Source: an uncultured Bacteroidales bacterium (GTDB lineage: Bacteria; Bacteroidota; Bacteroidia; Bacteroidales; F082). From it: DNA of 64,000 nt. The notes beneath the pieces were generated by a model. That model was not told the DNA's origin. It searched no databases and was given only the letters and a program-made list of their open reading frames with translations. This document shows, piece by piece, positions 49,228 through 58,521 of the stretch. The stretch spans positions 16,932 through 80,931 of the forward strand of contig ONFO01000012.1 of assembly GCA_900317155.1 (NCBI GenBank), written 5' to 3'. The position numbers and the translations under genes were made by a program. How positions within the stretch are numbered: position 1 is the first letter of the stretch; each line of letters opens with the position of its first letter.

Positions 49228-51480
49228 ATGTATAATAACAAGAAAAAGACAAAAGCTAAGGGAGGGTCGTCGAAGGCTATCAGAAACCTTTGGATTATCT
49301 TTGGCTCTCTCTTGCTGCTTACCATCCTGTTCTTCATTTGCGTAGCCACTGGCATTTTCGGAACCATGCCCAGTTTCGAGGAGTTGGAAAACCCGCAAAC
49401 CAACCTTGCGACGGAAATCATCTCCTGCGACGGTAAGATACTTGGCTCCTATTATGTTGAAAACCGCTCGAACGTGCGCTATTCAGAGTTGTCGCACTAT
49501 ATGCCCGAAGCCCTTATCAGCATTGAGGACGAACGTTTCACCGAGCACTCCGGCATCGACGAGAGAGCACTTTTCCGCGTGGCTTTCGGTGTGTTGACAG
49601 GACGGAAGAAAGGCGGCGGTAGTACCATCACGCAACAGCTGGCCAAGAACCTATTCCCCCGAGGCGAAAACCTCAGCAAGCCCAAACTCGTGCTGCGTAA
49701 GTTCCAAGAATGGATTACCGCCACCAAATTGGAGCATAACTATTCGAAGGAAGAAATCATTGCCATGTATCTCAACACTGTGGCTTTTGGTCACAATGCC
49801 TATGGTATCCGTGCAGCAGCCAGCACTTTTTTCGACAAGAAACCCATCGAAATGAACATCCAGGAATGCGCCTTGATGGCTGGGGTGGTCAATGCCCCTA
49901 CACGCTACAGCCCAATTCGCAATCCTGAAAACTCGATTGGTCGCCGCAACCTCGTCCTCCAAAAAATGGCCGAGAATGGTTTCCTCACCCAAGCCGAATG
50001 CGACTCTATCTCGCAAATTCCGTTAGACATGTCGCATTTCAACATCAAAGACCATAACACTGGACAAGCCACCTATTTCCGTGAGTTCCTGAGAGGCCAA
50101 CTCAATGAATGGGCCAAGAACACCGTACGCCCCGACGGCAAGACTTACAATATCTATCGCGACGGCTTACGCATCTATACCACTATCGACTCTCGCATGC
50201 AACACTATGCTGAAGAAGCCGTCAAGGAGTTCATGGGCAAAGAGTTGCAGCCGATGTTCTACAAGCATTGGAAAGGCGTGAAAAATGCGCCCTTCTCCAA
50301 CGTCACAGCCGACGAAATCGACCATATCCTTGAAACTTCGATGAAACGCACCGACCGTTATCGTTCATTGAAAAATGCCGGCGTGTGCATGGATACCATC
50401 AAAGCGATATTCAACCGTCCCGTACCGATGACCGTTTTCTCGTGGAAAGGTCCCATCGACACGGTGATGACTCCAATGGACTCCATCCGCTACTACAAAT
50501 GGTTCCTCCAAACCAGTTTGGTCTCCATCGAAACACATACCGGACACGTCAAGGCTTATGTGGGCGGTCTGGACTATCGGTTCTTCAAGTACGACCACGT
50601 CACGCAAGCCCGACGTCAAGTAGGTTCCACCTTCAAGCCTTTCCTTTATTCCTTGGCCATGCAGGAAGGAGAATACACCCCTTGCACCAAAATACCCAAC
50701 ATCCCCTACAACATCCAACTTCCTGACGGACAATTCTGGTCGCCAGGCAACTCGGGAGGTGGTGGAGGTGAAATCACACTTAAAAACGCCTTAGCTCAAT
50801 CCAACAACTGGATTTCAGCATACCTGATGAATCAATTTGGTCCCGAAGCCGTCATCGGCATGGCTCGTCGCATGGGTGTAGAGTCACCTATTGACCCTGT
50901 TCCTGCCATCTGCTTGGGTGTCTGCGACCTGAAACTCATCGAGATGGTCGGAGCCATGAGTACCTTCGCTAACCAAGGTGTCTACATCAAGCCCATGTTC
51001 ATCACCCGTATTGAGGACAAAAACGGCAACGTCATCCAACGTTTCAGCCCCGAAGAATCGGAAGCCATGAGCGAAGTGACCGCTTACAAGATGGTAGAAC
51101 TGATGAAAGGCGTGGTGCAAAGCGGCACGGGTATCCGCCTACGCTCGACTTACGGACTCTCCTACCCCATCGCGGGCAAAACAGGAACCACACAAAAGAA
51201 CAGCGACGGTTATTTCATGGGCATCACGCCCGATTTGACCACTGGCGTATGGGTCGGTGCTGAAGACCGCAGCGTGCATTTCCGCTCAACCCGTTTGGGA
51301 CAAGGCTCTCATACGGCATTGCCTATTTGGGCCACGTATATGAAGAAAGTTTACAACGACAAGAGCCTAAATATCAGTAAAGGCGATTTCCCGAAGCCCT
51401 ACGTGCCTGGCGTTGACTTGGACTTTAACTGCTGGCAATACGACAACGACGAACACGACGAATATATCGACGAATTTTAG
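49228..51480 (+). CDS. Class A penicillin-binding protein (PBP1A-like)
   Basis: 750 aa. A cytosolic N-terminus, one membrane helix (NLWIIFGSLLLLTILFFICV, about 17-40), then the GT51 glycosyltransferase domain with SIEDERFTEHSGIDERALFR (catalytic Glu) and GGGSTITQQLAKNLFP. The transpeptidase domain has the SxxK serine in RQVGSTFKPFLYSLAM (about 466), SxN in LAQSNNWISAYLM and KTG in PIAGKTGTTQKN. It polymerises and crosslinks peptidoglycan in the periplasm. The C-terminus is acidic (NDEHDEYIDEF). Confidence 0.95.
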   Translation: MYNNKKKTKAKGGSSKAIRNLWIIFGSLLLLTILFFICVATGIFGTMPSFEELENPQTNLATEIISCDGKILGSYYVENRSNVRYSELSHYMPEALISIEDERFTEHSGIDERALFRVAFGVLTGRKKGGGSTITQQLAKNLFPRGENLSKPKLVLRKFQEWITATKLEHNYSKEEIIAMYLNTVAFGHNAYGIRAAASTFFDKKPIEMNIQECALMAGVVNAPTRYSPIRNPENSIGRRNLVLQKMAENGFLTQAECDSISQIPLDMSHFNIKDHNTGQATYFREFLRGQLNEWAKNTVRPDGKTYNIYRDGLRIYTTIDSRMQHYAEEAVKEFMGKELQPMFYKHWKGVKNAPFSNVTADEIDHILETSMKRTDRYRSLKNAGVCMDTIKAIFNRPVPMTVFSWKGPIDTVMTPMDSIRYYKWFLQTSLVSIETHTGHVKAYVGGLDYRFFKYDHVTQARRQVGSTFKPFLYSLAMQEGEYTPCTKIPNIPYNIQLPDGQFWSPGNSGGGGGEITLKNALAQSNNWISAYLMNQFGPEAVIGMARRMGVESPIDPVPAICLGVCDLKLIEMVGAMSTFANQGVYIKPMFITRIEDKNGNVIQRFSPEESEAMSEVTAYKMVELMKGVVQSGTGIRLRSTYGLSYPIAGKTGTTQKNSDGYFMGITPDLTTGVWVGAEDRSVHFRSTRLGQGSHTALPIWATYMKKVYNDKSLNISKGDFPKPYVPGVDLDFNCWQYDNDEHDEYIDEF

Positions 51481-51588
51481 ATAAAATGGAGGATGCTGAA
51501 TATAGGCTTCAACATTCAGCATTAACTCCGTTGAATCTTCTATTTCATAATTCAGCATTCAGCATTCATAATTCATAATTAATCAACG
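51481..51588. repeat. GATGCTGAAT hairpin spacer, copy 2
   Basis: ATGCTGAAT (51493-51501) is inverted at 51514-51522 (ATTCAGCAT), and ATTCAGCATTCAGCATTC and ATTCATAATTCATAATTA repeats run to the obgE start. It has the same elements and position, directly upstream of a start codon, as 18118-18185. I see no -7 element within it. Confidence 0.7.
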
Positions 51589-52590
51589 ATGACTTCAAAC
51601 TTTGTAGATTACGTCAAGATTTTCTGTCGCTCGGGCAAGGGTGGCTCAGGGTCGTTACATTTCCGGAGAGAAAAATACATCCCAAAAGGCGGTCCCGATG
51701 GCGGTGATGGAGGACGTGGCGGAAATGTCATCCTGCGCGGCAATGCCCAGCTTTGGACTCTGCTCCACCTACGCTACACCAAACATTTATTTGCAGGCGA
51801 CGGTGTGCCTGGAGGCAAGAACCAGCTTACAGGAGCTGCAGGCGATGATATTTACATCGACGTTCCCTTGGGAACCGTGGCCTACCGCGCCGAAGATCAT
51901 ACGATGATGGGCGAGATTACTGAAGACAGGCAAACGGTGGTGTTGCTCAAAGGTGGCCGAGGTGGCAAAGGCAATGCCTTCTTCAAAACAGCCACCTTGC
52001 AAGCTCCAAAATTCGCCCAACCTGGCGAGCCCTGCCAAGAAGAATGGATTACATTGGAGCTGAAGCTGTTGGCTGATGTCGGTCTGGTTGGCTTCCCCAA
52101 CGCGGGCAAGTCAACATTGCTCTCGGTAGTTTCGGCGGCCAAGCCTGAAATCGCCGATTATCCTTTCACCACATTAGTACCCAACCTTGGCATCGTCAGC
52201 TATCGCGACCACCGCAGCTTTGTCATGGCCGACATTCCAGGTATCATCGAAGGAGCCGCAGAAGGTAAAGGATTGGGCATCAGATTTTTGCGTCATATCG
52301 AAAGAAACTCCACCTTGTTGTTCATGGTGCCTGCCAACACTGAGAATGTGAAAGCGGAATACGACATCTTGCTCAATGAGTTGAAGAAATACAATCCCGA
52401 ACTGATGGACAAAGACCGCATCCTTGCCATCACGAAATGCGATCTGGTTGATGACGACACCATCAAGGAAATCAAGAAACACCTACCCAAGAAAGTGCCA
52501 CATGTCTTCATCAGCTCCGTCGTCGGCAAAGGCATCGACGAACTGAAAGACCTGATTTGGCTGATGTTGAATAAGGAAGATGATATGTAA
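51589..52590 (+). CDS. obgE: GTPase ObgE/CgtA
   Basis: 333 aa. The glycine-rich Obg fold occupies 1-160 ([35 protein letters not shown]). The G domain has [18 protein letters not shown] (G1), [20 protein letters not shown] (G3), [10 protein letters not shown] (G4) and [12 protein letters not shown] (G5). Obg is essential for late 50S assembly and stress signalling. The variable C-terminal OCT domain is absent. Confidence 0.96.
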   Translation: MTSNFVDYVKIFCRSGKGGSGSLHFRREKYIPKGGPDGGDGGRGGNVILRGNAQLWTLLHLRYTKHLFAGDGVPGGKNQLTGAAGDDIYIDVPLGTVAYRAEDHTMMGEITEDRQTVVLLKGGRGGKGNAFFKTATLQAPKFAQPGEPCQEEWITLELKLLADVGLVGFPNAGKSTLLSVVSAAKPEIADYPFTTLVPNLGIVSYRDHRSFVMADIPGIIEGAAEGKGLGIRFLRHIERNSTLLFMVPANTENVKAEYDILLNELKKYNPELMDKDRILAITKCDLVDDDTIKEIKKHLPKKVPHVFISSVVGKGIDELKDLIWLMLNKEDDM

Positions 52591-52621
52591 GTTCACAAAA
52601 GACTATGTCAAACTTGATAAA

Positions 52622-54262
52622 CTATTTAAATCTGCATCTAACACTTTTCAAATTTTCTGCATCCACTCTGCGTGGATGAAAAACATAATAACAATAATCT
52701 TCAAAGCAAACAGTGGGTTTATCCTTTTCGATGATTTCAACCAAATCATAATGATAATTGCGCCATTTGTCCAACAACGACTCTAACCAATTTCTAGGTC
52801 GTTTATAATATTCTATCGTAAAAATCACATGATTATTTGGCTCTTGTATACTATCCTTTTCAACTCTCACTACCATATCAGCGCATTTATAACCATAATC
52901 ATTTGCATCAACATAAACGTTTTCTAATGGATATGGTTGATTATAATACTTTTCTAAACAATAGGACGGATAAATACGAACGGTATCTAGATTGTATTTG
53001 TGAGCCAAATATTTCCATGTCCATTTTGGAAAACTAGGAGCAGATGCCATACGATGAGAAGAATGCATCCGATCCAATGCGACAACCCCTCCCGATTCCA
53101 CTATTTCGTTCAGTAAAACATCATTATTAACTTTCTGCTTTTTGGTTTCAATCACGGCGAACACCGAATCCAACATAAACATCACAAACAAAAGGGTTAG
53201 TAGTACATTTCTTACCCCTAATGAATTGCGGAATATGAAATCATCAATGAATCTAATATTGAAAAAGCCATAAGTATTAAACAAAAACTTCAAAAACAAG
53301 ACAAGTGACAAAGCCTCGGTAAAAAACAAAGCACGGTTTCCAGGTCTAAAAACCACACTGAATGCAATAACGCTCCAAACCAACGACAATAATAAAATAG
53401 AATTGTGTTTTGCCCATGCATTAACTACCGATTTGTTTCTTATCCACCCCAAAACAAAAACTATCAGGAACATCCACAAAGCTTTATATCTTATTATTTC
53501 TTGGAAGAAATTATGTGTCAAATAATGTAGATTATCAAAAACAGAATAGCTTATCATGTCAGCTCTTCCAATACTACCTGGAGCAAACAACAAGACCATT
53601 GATCCTAAAGCATATCCTATTACCATAGGAACGGCATTCCCTTTAAATTTTTTAATATGTAAAGCATAATAAACAACGAATGCACCACAAATAGAAGCAC
53701 AAGTAATAAACTCTGTAGCAGCAATAAAAGACATCAAAAACAATCCTAGTTTTCGTACAACACTGAAATTGTCGTCTTTTCTTTTTTGAAAAATCAACAA
53801 AAAAGCAAAAGACAGGGTATTCGCCCATAAATACGTTGTTGACCCTGCCACCCAAAATAACGTTTGCTCAGGAACTGGACATAGGAACCAGAACAATAAA
53901 GCGAATAATAATACACTCGAAACCAACTCTGTTTTCCCTTTATTTATCAACCTACCGCAAATCAAGATAAACGATGCAAAAAATATGGTATTCACAATAT
54001 CAAACCATATTTTATTGTTTCCTAGCGCTCCACTAAATAAATATTGTGATGCTACAGAAAATATGCGTCCCCCAAGCCTAAAGTACCATTTCTTAGTCTG
54101 TTTTAATACGTCCATTAGCGAAGAAACGCCATAATTCATATAAAGATCGTCTTCCAAAAAAAAGCCGCAATGACTGATGATAAAAAACGCAATTACGATA
54201 AATAGAACTGCGACATAATCTAACTTTAAAAATCTGATTTTTCTATGCATACTCATTTTCAT
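52622..54262 (-). CDS. DUF6056 family polytopic membrane protein
   Basis: 546 aa, about ten to eleven membrane helices followed by a soluble C-terminal part (about 370-546). An early GFFLEDDLYMNYG loop contains the acidic pair that GT-C-type enzymes show; RLGGRIFSVASQYL and QTLFWVAGSTTYLWANTLSF are characteristic. It is the third gene in a GtrA-GT2 set and would be the serotype-type glycosyltransferase acting on the flipped sugar. The gene is visibly more AT-rich than its neighbours, which suggests horizontal gain. The 98-nt gap to the GT2 gene is AT-rich and contains nothing else I can identify. Confidence 0.75.
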   Translation of the reverse strand: MKMSMHRKIRFLKLDYVAVLFIVIAFFIISHCGFFLEDDLYMNYGVSSLMDVLKQTKKWYFRLGGRIFSVASQYLFSGALGNNKIWFDIVNTIFFASFILICGRLINKGKTELVSSVLLFALLFWFLCPVPEQTLFWVAGSTTYLWANTLSFAFLLIFQKRKDDNFSVVRKLGLFLMSFIAATEFITCASICGAFVVYYALHIKKFKGNAVPMVIGYALGSMVLLFAPGSIGRADMISYSVFDNLHYLTHNFFQEIIRYKALWMFLIVFVLGWIRNKSVVNAWAKHNSILLLSLVWSVIAFSVVFRPGNRALFFTEALSLVLFLKFLFNTYGFFNIRFIDDFIFRNSLGVRNVLLTLLFVMFMLDSVFAVIETKKQKVNNDVLLNEIVESGGVVALDRMHSSHRMASAPSFPKWTWKYLAHKYNLDTVRIYPSYCLEKYYNQPYPLENVYVDANDYGYKCADMVVRVEKDSIQEPNNHVIFTIEYYKRPRNWLESLLDKWRNYHYDLVEIIEKDKPTVCFEDYCYYVFHPRRVDAENLKSVRCRFK

Positions 54263-54359
54263 TTTTGCTTAAACATATTGTCTGTTTTTTGTTTCATAAA
54301 AAGAAAGTAACCCTTCTCTCCAATAAAACCAAATGTAGAAAAGAGAAAAACATAACAAA

Positions 54360-55292
54360 CTAAATCTGTTTCTCAATAATATAACGAGGCCGCCTTTTCA
54401 CTTCCTTGTATATTTTCCCAATATACTCCCCAACTACGCCTATGGAAAACAAAAGCAAACCTCCCAAAAACCAGACCGAGAACAACAAAGAAGCCCATCC
54501 TTGAATTGTGCGCCCCTGAAAATAAGCAACTAAAATATAAACCATTTCAAAGACAGAAATGCCCAAACAAACCAATCCAATCAAAGTAATAATTCTCAAC
54601 GGCTGAACCGAGAAGGAAGTGATGCCGTCTATTGCAAAATTAAACATCTTACTATTAGTATACTTTGATTCACCTGCAAATCGGTCATTACAATCAAAAT
54701 ACACATTGGTTTCCTTAAACCCAAGAAGCCTGACCATTCCACGAAGAAACAAATTCCTCTCTGGGAATTCTATCAAGGCTTGCAAAGCGTTTTTTCCCAA
54801 CAATCTAAAATCGGCATGGTTGGGTATAAGATCTACGCCCATCTTTTGCATTAATTTGTAAAATGATAAGGCTGTTTTCTTTTTAAATTTGGAATCAGTG
54901 GCCCTTGTGTTTCGGACCCCATACACGACTTCATAACCAGCCTGATACGACAATACCATTTCTCGAATTTTATGAATATCATGCTGCAAGTCTGCATCAA
55001 TCGAAACGACGGCATCGCACTTGCCAGCCGAATATTCCAATCCAGCCCAAAGTGCATTTTGATGACCAACATTATGTGCCAACTTCAAACCTTTTACGTA
55101 TGGACTTACATTTCGCAATTCCTCAATAATACTCCATGTATTGTCTTTACTACCATCGTCTATATAGATGATGTCGCATTCCGTCAATAGTTTTTCATCC
55201 ACCATCGAATCAATAAGTTTTGACAATTGATGGTTGGTTTCATGCAAGACTTCTTCCTCATTAAAACAGGGTACTATAATAATCAATTTCAT
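54360..55292 (-). CDS. Family 2 glycosyltransferase (GtrB/DPM1-like)
   Basis: 310 aa. MKLIIIVPCFNEEEVLHETN opens a GT-A fold. CDIIYIDDGSKDNTWSIIEE and VVSIDADLQHDIHKIREMVL hold the nucleotide and metal-binding Asp residues. RNLFLRGMVRLLGFKE and SKMFNFAIDGITSFSVQPLR precede two C-terminal membrane helices. GtrB-type enzymes move a sugar from UDP to undecaprenyl phosphate. The start overlaps the end of the GtrA gene by 4 nt. Confidence 0.92.
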   Translation of the reverse strand: MKLIIIVPCFNEEEVLHETNHQLSKLIDSMVDEKLLTECDIIYIDDGSKDNTWSIIEELRNVSPYVKGLKLAHNVGHQNALWAGLEYSAGKCDAVVSIDADLQHDIHKIREMVLSYQAGYEVVYGVRNTRATDSKFKKKTALSFYKLMQKMGVDLIPNHADFRLLGKNALQALIEFPERNLFLRGMVRLLGFKETNVYFDCNDRFAGESKYTNSKMFNFAIDGITSFSVQPLRIITLIGLVCLGISVFEMVYILVAYFQGRTIQGWASLLFSVWFLGGLLLFSIGVVGEYIGKIYKEVKRRPRYIIEKQI

Positions 55293-55717
55293 TTTTCATT
55301 ATGTTGGAATTGTTTTGATTTGAACACAAACCTAACAAGCAAGAAATTAATGGGGATAACTAAGGCAAATACAAATAGTGGTGCAACTTCTTCCGATATC
55401 CCAATGAAAAGGAAAAAGTTTAAGAGGACCAAATGCAACAAATAATTGATGAGGTGAGAAAAGGCAAAGCCAACGCCTTTCTTGAAGGACAATAAACTTT
55501 TGAAAGTGAAATGTGCTGTCAGATACAAATTGACCAACCACGAAACCACATAGCCAATTGTGTAGGCGACATTGACATTGATGAAAAGGTTGAGAAGATA
55601 GTATATGCCATAATGGATAGCTGTGGCAATCAATCCAACTATGGCAAATCTGACAAACTCCCTAAACTTTGGGGAAATGTACAACTGCTTAATCTTGCTT
55701 GCCAAAACTGTAGTCAT
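55289..55717 (-). CDS. GtrA family membrane protein
   Basis: 142 aa with four membrane helices. FVRFAIVGLIATAIHYGIYY, IGYVVSWLVNLYLTAHFTFK and FAFSHLINYLLHLVLLNFFL are typical, ending NFLLVRFVFKSKQFQHNEK. It probably flips the lipid-linked sugar made by the GT2 encoded 4 nt into its end. With the DUF6056 gene this is a complete gtr-type three-gene module. Confidence 0.92.
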   Translation of the reverse strand: MTTVLASKIKQLYISPKFREFVRFAIVGLIATAIHYGIYYLLNLFINVNVAYTIGYVVSWLVNLYLTAHFTFKSLLSFKKGVGFAFSHLINYLLHLVLLNFFLFIGISEEVAPLFVFALVIPINFLLVRFVFKSKQFQHNEK

Positions 55718-55954
55718 AGCTATTCATAACGCCCTTACAATGCCAATAGAGCCAAATACAATAGAGAAGCGTGGCATCAATGCTCCCTCAGAAACTCTGA
55801 AAGAGGAGCATAACACTTCATGTTCCTAAATGCTAGCAGGAAAAGAAGCCTTAAGAACTATGTTGCAAAGATACGGCTTTTTTGAAAGCTTGTTTAAATT
55901 TACAGGAAAAATAGTATTTTTGCAATCTTCAAAACATAGTAAATAACATTTACC
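55718..55954. promoter_or_regulatory. Divergent spacer with the PAP2 promoter
   Basis: The 237-nt gap contains TATTTTTG at 55915-55922, about 32 nt before the PAP2 start. No clear minus-strand promoter for the gtr module is seen. AT-rich with no supported gene. Confidence 0.5.
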
Positions 55955-56542
55955 ATGGACAAACTCTCCACTATCGACTCCGATCTTTTCCTCTTCCTTA
56001 ACGGCCTGCACGTTGGATGGATGGACAAAGCCATGATAGTAGCCACCGACATGTGGATTTGGCTTCCGTTATACCTATTATTAATTTATTGGACGGTGAA
56101 GGAATATGGTAAATGCTGTTGGTTGGTTTTTTTTGCCCTTGGAATCATGGTGCTCTGCACTGACCAGCTCTCAGCTCACGTGTGTAAGCCTTATTTTCAG
56201 CGGTTAAGACCTTGCTATAATATTGATTTACAAGGAATAATACACCTTCCCAAAGGCATGGCAGGAGGCAAATACGGCTTCGTTTCATCACATGCCTCCA
56301 ACACCTTTGGCATAGCAGCTTTCCTTACCCCTATATTCCGAAAATACCGTCCTTGGCCTGCCATTTTGCTATTCCTCTGGGCGTTTATTTCAAGCTACAG
56401 CCGCATCTATCTCGGTTTCCACTATCCTGGCGACATCGCCTGCGGAGCCCTATTAGGCATACTGGTTGGATTGTTGTTTTGGAAAGGTTTCAGCTGGTTT
56501 TCGTCAAAAAAGGTGGAAATCAGAACAACGAGCCAGGGGTAG
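55955..56542 (+). CDS. PAP2-family phosphatase
   Basis: 195 aa with five to six membrane helices. The acid-phosphatase motifs are CKPYFQRLRPC (K-x6-RP), KYGFVSSHASNTFG (SH) and SRIYLGFHYPGDIACGA (SR-x5-H-x3-D). Members dephosphorylate undecaprenyl pyrophosphate or phosphatidic acid at the outer face of the inner membrane. Its 3' end overlaps the convergent SAM hydroxide adenosyltransferase gene by 23 nt. Confidence 0.94.
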   Translation: MDKLSTIDSDLFLFLNGLHVGWMDKAMIVATDMWIWLPLYLLLIYWTVKEYGKCCWLVFFALGIMVLCTDQLSAHVCKPYFQRLRPCYNIDLQGIIHLPKGMAGGKYGFVSSHASNTFGIAAFLTPIFRKYRPWPAILLFLWAFISSYSRIYLGFHYPGDIACGALLGILVGLLFWKGFSWFSSKKVEIRTTSQG

Positions 56543-57335
56543 GCTTCGACTCTCCGTCATAAAACACCACCTTGATGGTCGAGGAAGGCTCGATGCCGCA
56601 AAGTGAGGCCAATTTAGCTTTGTTCAAAGCGAGTTCAAGATAACCATGCGTGCCGAAAATAGCCACCAAATCCACCACATCGACATCCAAATAGCTGTCC
56701 GAAATCTCGTCAACGGTGTAAAGGTCGCCTTTCACCATGATGGTGAAGTTGCGGCCACGACGTTCCTGCTCAAACAGTTCCTTGGAGATATTGGTAATCA
56801 GGTTGTCATAGGAATCGATGTGCATCACCACACCTTCAATGGTGTTGTCGCGCGCCACGGCGCAGAAAGCACCGCCAGGATTCAGCTTGGGACGCGGTTC
56901 ACCAATACTTGAGAGCGGCTCACCATTGGCAATCATCACGGCTACTTTGGCAAACCGGTCACGGGTGGCAAAAGTGAAGAAATCGGAGTCCTGCATCACG
57001 TCGATGCACACGGCCTCTTCATACTTCCCGCCAAGGATATGACTGAAAATACCGTTGTCCGTCGAGATGAAATACTGCCCCTCTGCCTTCACCACCACAT
57101 GTGGACATTCCGTCGATTCAATCGTATCGACCGCGATGATGTGTATCGTTCCTGGAGGAAAGCACCGGTAGCAGTTTTTCAAGGTGAAACCCGCCTGCGA
57201 AACATTGAAAGGCTCAATGGCATGGGTAACGTCAACAATGGTCGCGCTCGGAAGCATGGATAAAATCGTGCCTTTTACTGCCGCAGCATAATAATCTTTC
57301 GTACCCCAATCGCTTGTTAATGTGATAATTGCCAT
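56520..57335 (-). CDS. SAM hydroxide adenosyltransferase (DUF62)
   Basis: 271 aa. MAIITLTSDWGTKDYYAAAV starts the family; FNVSQAGFTLKNCYRCFPPG, HIIAVDTIESTECPHVVVKA and FISTDNGIFSHIL follow, with the C-terminal NAKLASLCGIEPSS-like barrel (as ALNKAKLASLCGIEPSS). Relatives of fluorinase and chlorinase that use water split SAM to adenosine and methionine. The physiological purpose is not known. Cytosolic. A minus-strand TACTTTTG at 57388-57395 lies about 52 nt upstream. Confidence 0.92.
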   Translation of the reverse strand: MAIITLTSDWGTKDYYAAAVKGTILSMLPSATIVDVTHAIEPFNVSQAGFTLKNCYRCFPPGTIHIIAVDTIESTECPHVVVKAEGQYFISTDNGIFSHILGGKYEEAVCIDVMQDSDFFTFATRDRFAKVAVMIANGEPLSSIGEPRPKLNPGGAFCAVARDNTIEGVVMHIDSYDNLITNISKELFEQERRGRNFTIMVKGDLYTVDEISDSYLDVDVVDLVAIFGTHGYLELALNKAKLASLCGIEPSSTIKVVFYDGESKPTPGSLF

Positions 57336-57387
57336 GTTTAATAAACTTTTCGACCTTCCGCCTACCTAAAAACTATTAGAGATTGTG

Positions 57388-57452
57388 CAAAAGTATATCA
57401 TTTATGCCAAACATGAGATAAGTTTTTGGAAAAAAAATATTCATTATCTTTG
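57388..57452. promoter_or_regulatory. Divergent promoters of the DUF62 and phoH genes
   Basis: TACTTTTG on the minus strand at 57388-57395 and TATCTTTG on the plus strand at 57445-57452, in the 158-nt gap. Confidence 0.6.
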
Positions 57453-57493
57453 CGAGCAAATAAAACAGACTTACTTCGACAAACGCAGCAGCC

Positions 57494-58492
57494 ATGGCAG
57501 AACAGATCCTTCAAATAGAAAACGTTGACCCTAAGGAACTTCACGGCCCTAACGACAAATACTTGGAATTGGTGAAGAGCATGTTTCCAAAACTGAAAAT
57601 CATTGCTCGCGGCGATTTCGTGAAAGTGATTGGCGACGATGACGAGATTGAGTTTTTCGCAAGCCGATACGAAACCTTGATGGTGCAATTGGAACGTTTC
57701 GGCAAACTCAACGCCCAAACCGTGGAAGATGTGATGATGGCGGCCACCGACAGCGAGCTACAACAGAAGATGTCGGAAAGCGACGTGCTCGTTTTCGGTC
57801 GAAATGGCGTACCCATCAAGGCCATCACCGCCAACCAGAAACGCATGGTGACCGCCTCTGAGCAAAAAGACCTGGTTTTTGCCATCGGCCCAGCTGGTAC
57901 TGGCAAGACCTATACCGCTGTAGCCTTAGCTGTCAGGGCCTTGAAAGCCAAACAGGTGAGAAGAATCATCCTCACCCGCCCCGCTGTCGAAGCCGACGAA
58001 CACCTCGGTTTCCTTCCCGGCGACCTGAAAGACAAGCTCGATCCTTATCTGCAACCCCTTTACGATGCCTTGCGCGACATGATTCCCACAACCAAACTGG
58101 AAGGCTACCTCGAAGACCACACGATTGAGATAGCCCCATTGGCTTTCATGCGCGGTCGCACCCTCGACCATGCCTTCGTCATCCTCGATGAGGCACAAAA
58201 CGCCACCCGTAGCCAACTGAAGATGTTCCTCACCCGCATGGGACGCTCGGCCAAGTTCATCGTCACCGGCGACATCACCCAAATCGACCTGCCGCCCAAG
58301 ACTCCTTCGGGACTACCGCAAGCCATGGAGGTGCTGAAAGACGTTCGCGGCATCGAGTTCATCTATTTGGACGATAAAGATGTGGTGCGCCATAAGCTTG
58401 TGACAGACATCATTAATGCCTACAAGAAGCACTTTGAGAAAGAGGACGAAAGTCCTTCTGAGACAAACCCTCAAACCATCGAAAATCCGTAA
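57494..58492 (+). CDS. phoH: PhoH family ATPase
   Basis: 332 aa. The N-terminal KH-like part (about 1-120) precedes the ATPase core: FAIGPAGTGKTYTAVALAVR (Walker A), RPAVEADEHLGFLPGDLKDK, FVILDEAQNATRSQLKMFLT (Walker B and sensor) and FIVTGDITQIDLP. PhoH proteins are predicted RNA-linked ATPases induced by phosphate limitation in E. coli. It converges on polA with a 29-nt gap. Confidence 0.94.
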   Translation: MAEQILQIENVDPKELHGPNDKYLELVKSMFPKLKIIARGDFVKVIGDDDEIEFFASRYETLMVQLERFGKLNAQTVEDVMMAATDSELQQKMSESDVLVFGRNGVPIKAITANQKRMVTASEQKDLVFAIGPAGTGKTYTAVALAVRALKAKQVRRIILTRPAVEADEHLGFLPGDLKDKLDPYLQPLYDALRDMIPTTKLEGYLEDHTIEIAPLAFMRGRTLDHAFVILDEAQNATRSQLKMFLTRMGRSAKFIVTGDITQIDLPPKTPSGLPQAMEVLKDVRGIEFIYLDDKDVVRHKLVTDIINAYKKHFEKEDESPSETNPQTIENP

Positions 58493-58521
58493 ACGAAGCC
58501 TTTCTCGTTGCGTTATTTGAC

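Noticed and set aside
55724-55777. 17-codon minus-strand frame resembling the start of a glycosyltransferase
   Set aside because: Too short, with no continuation; could be chance in the gap before the gtr module.
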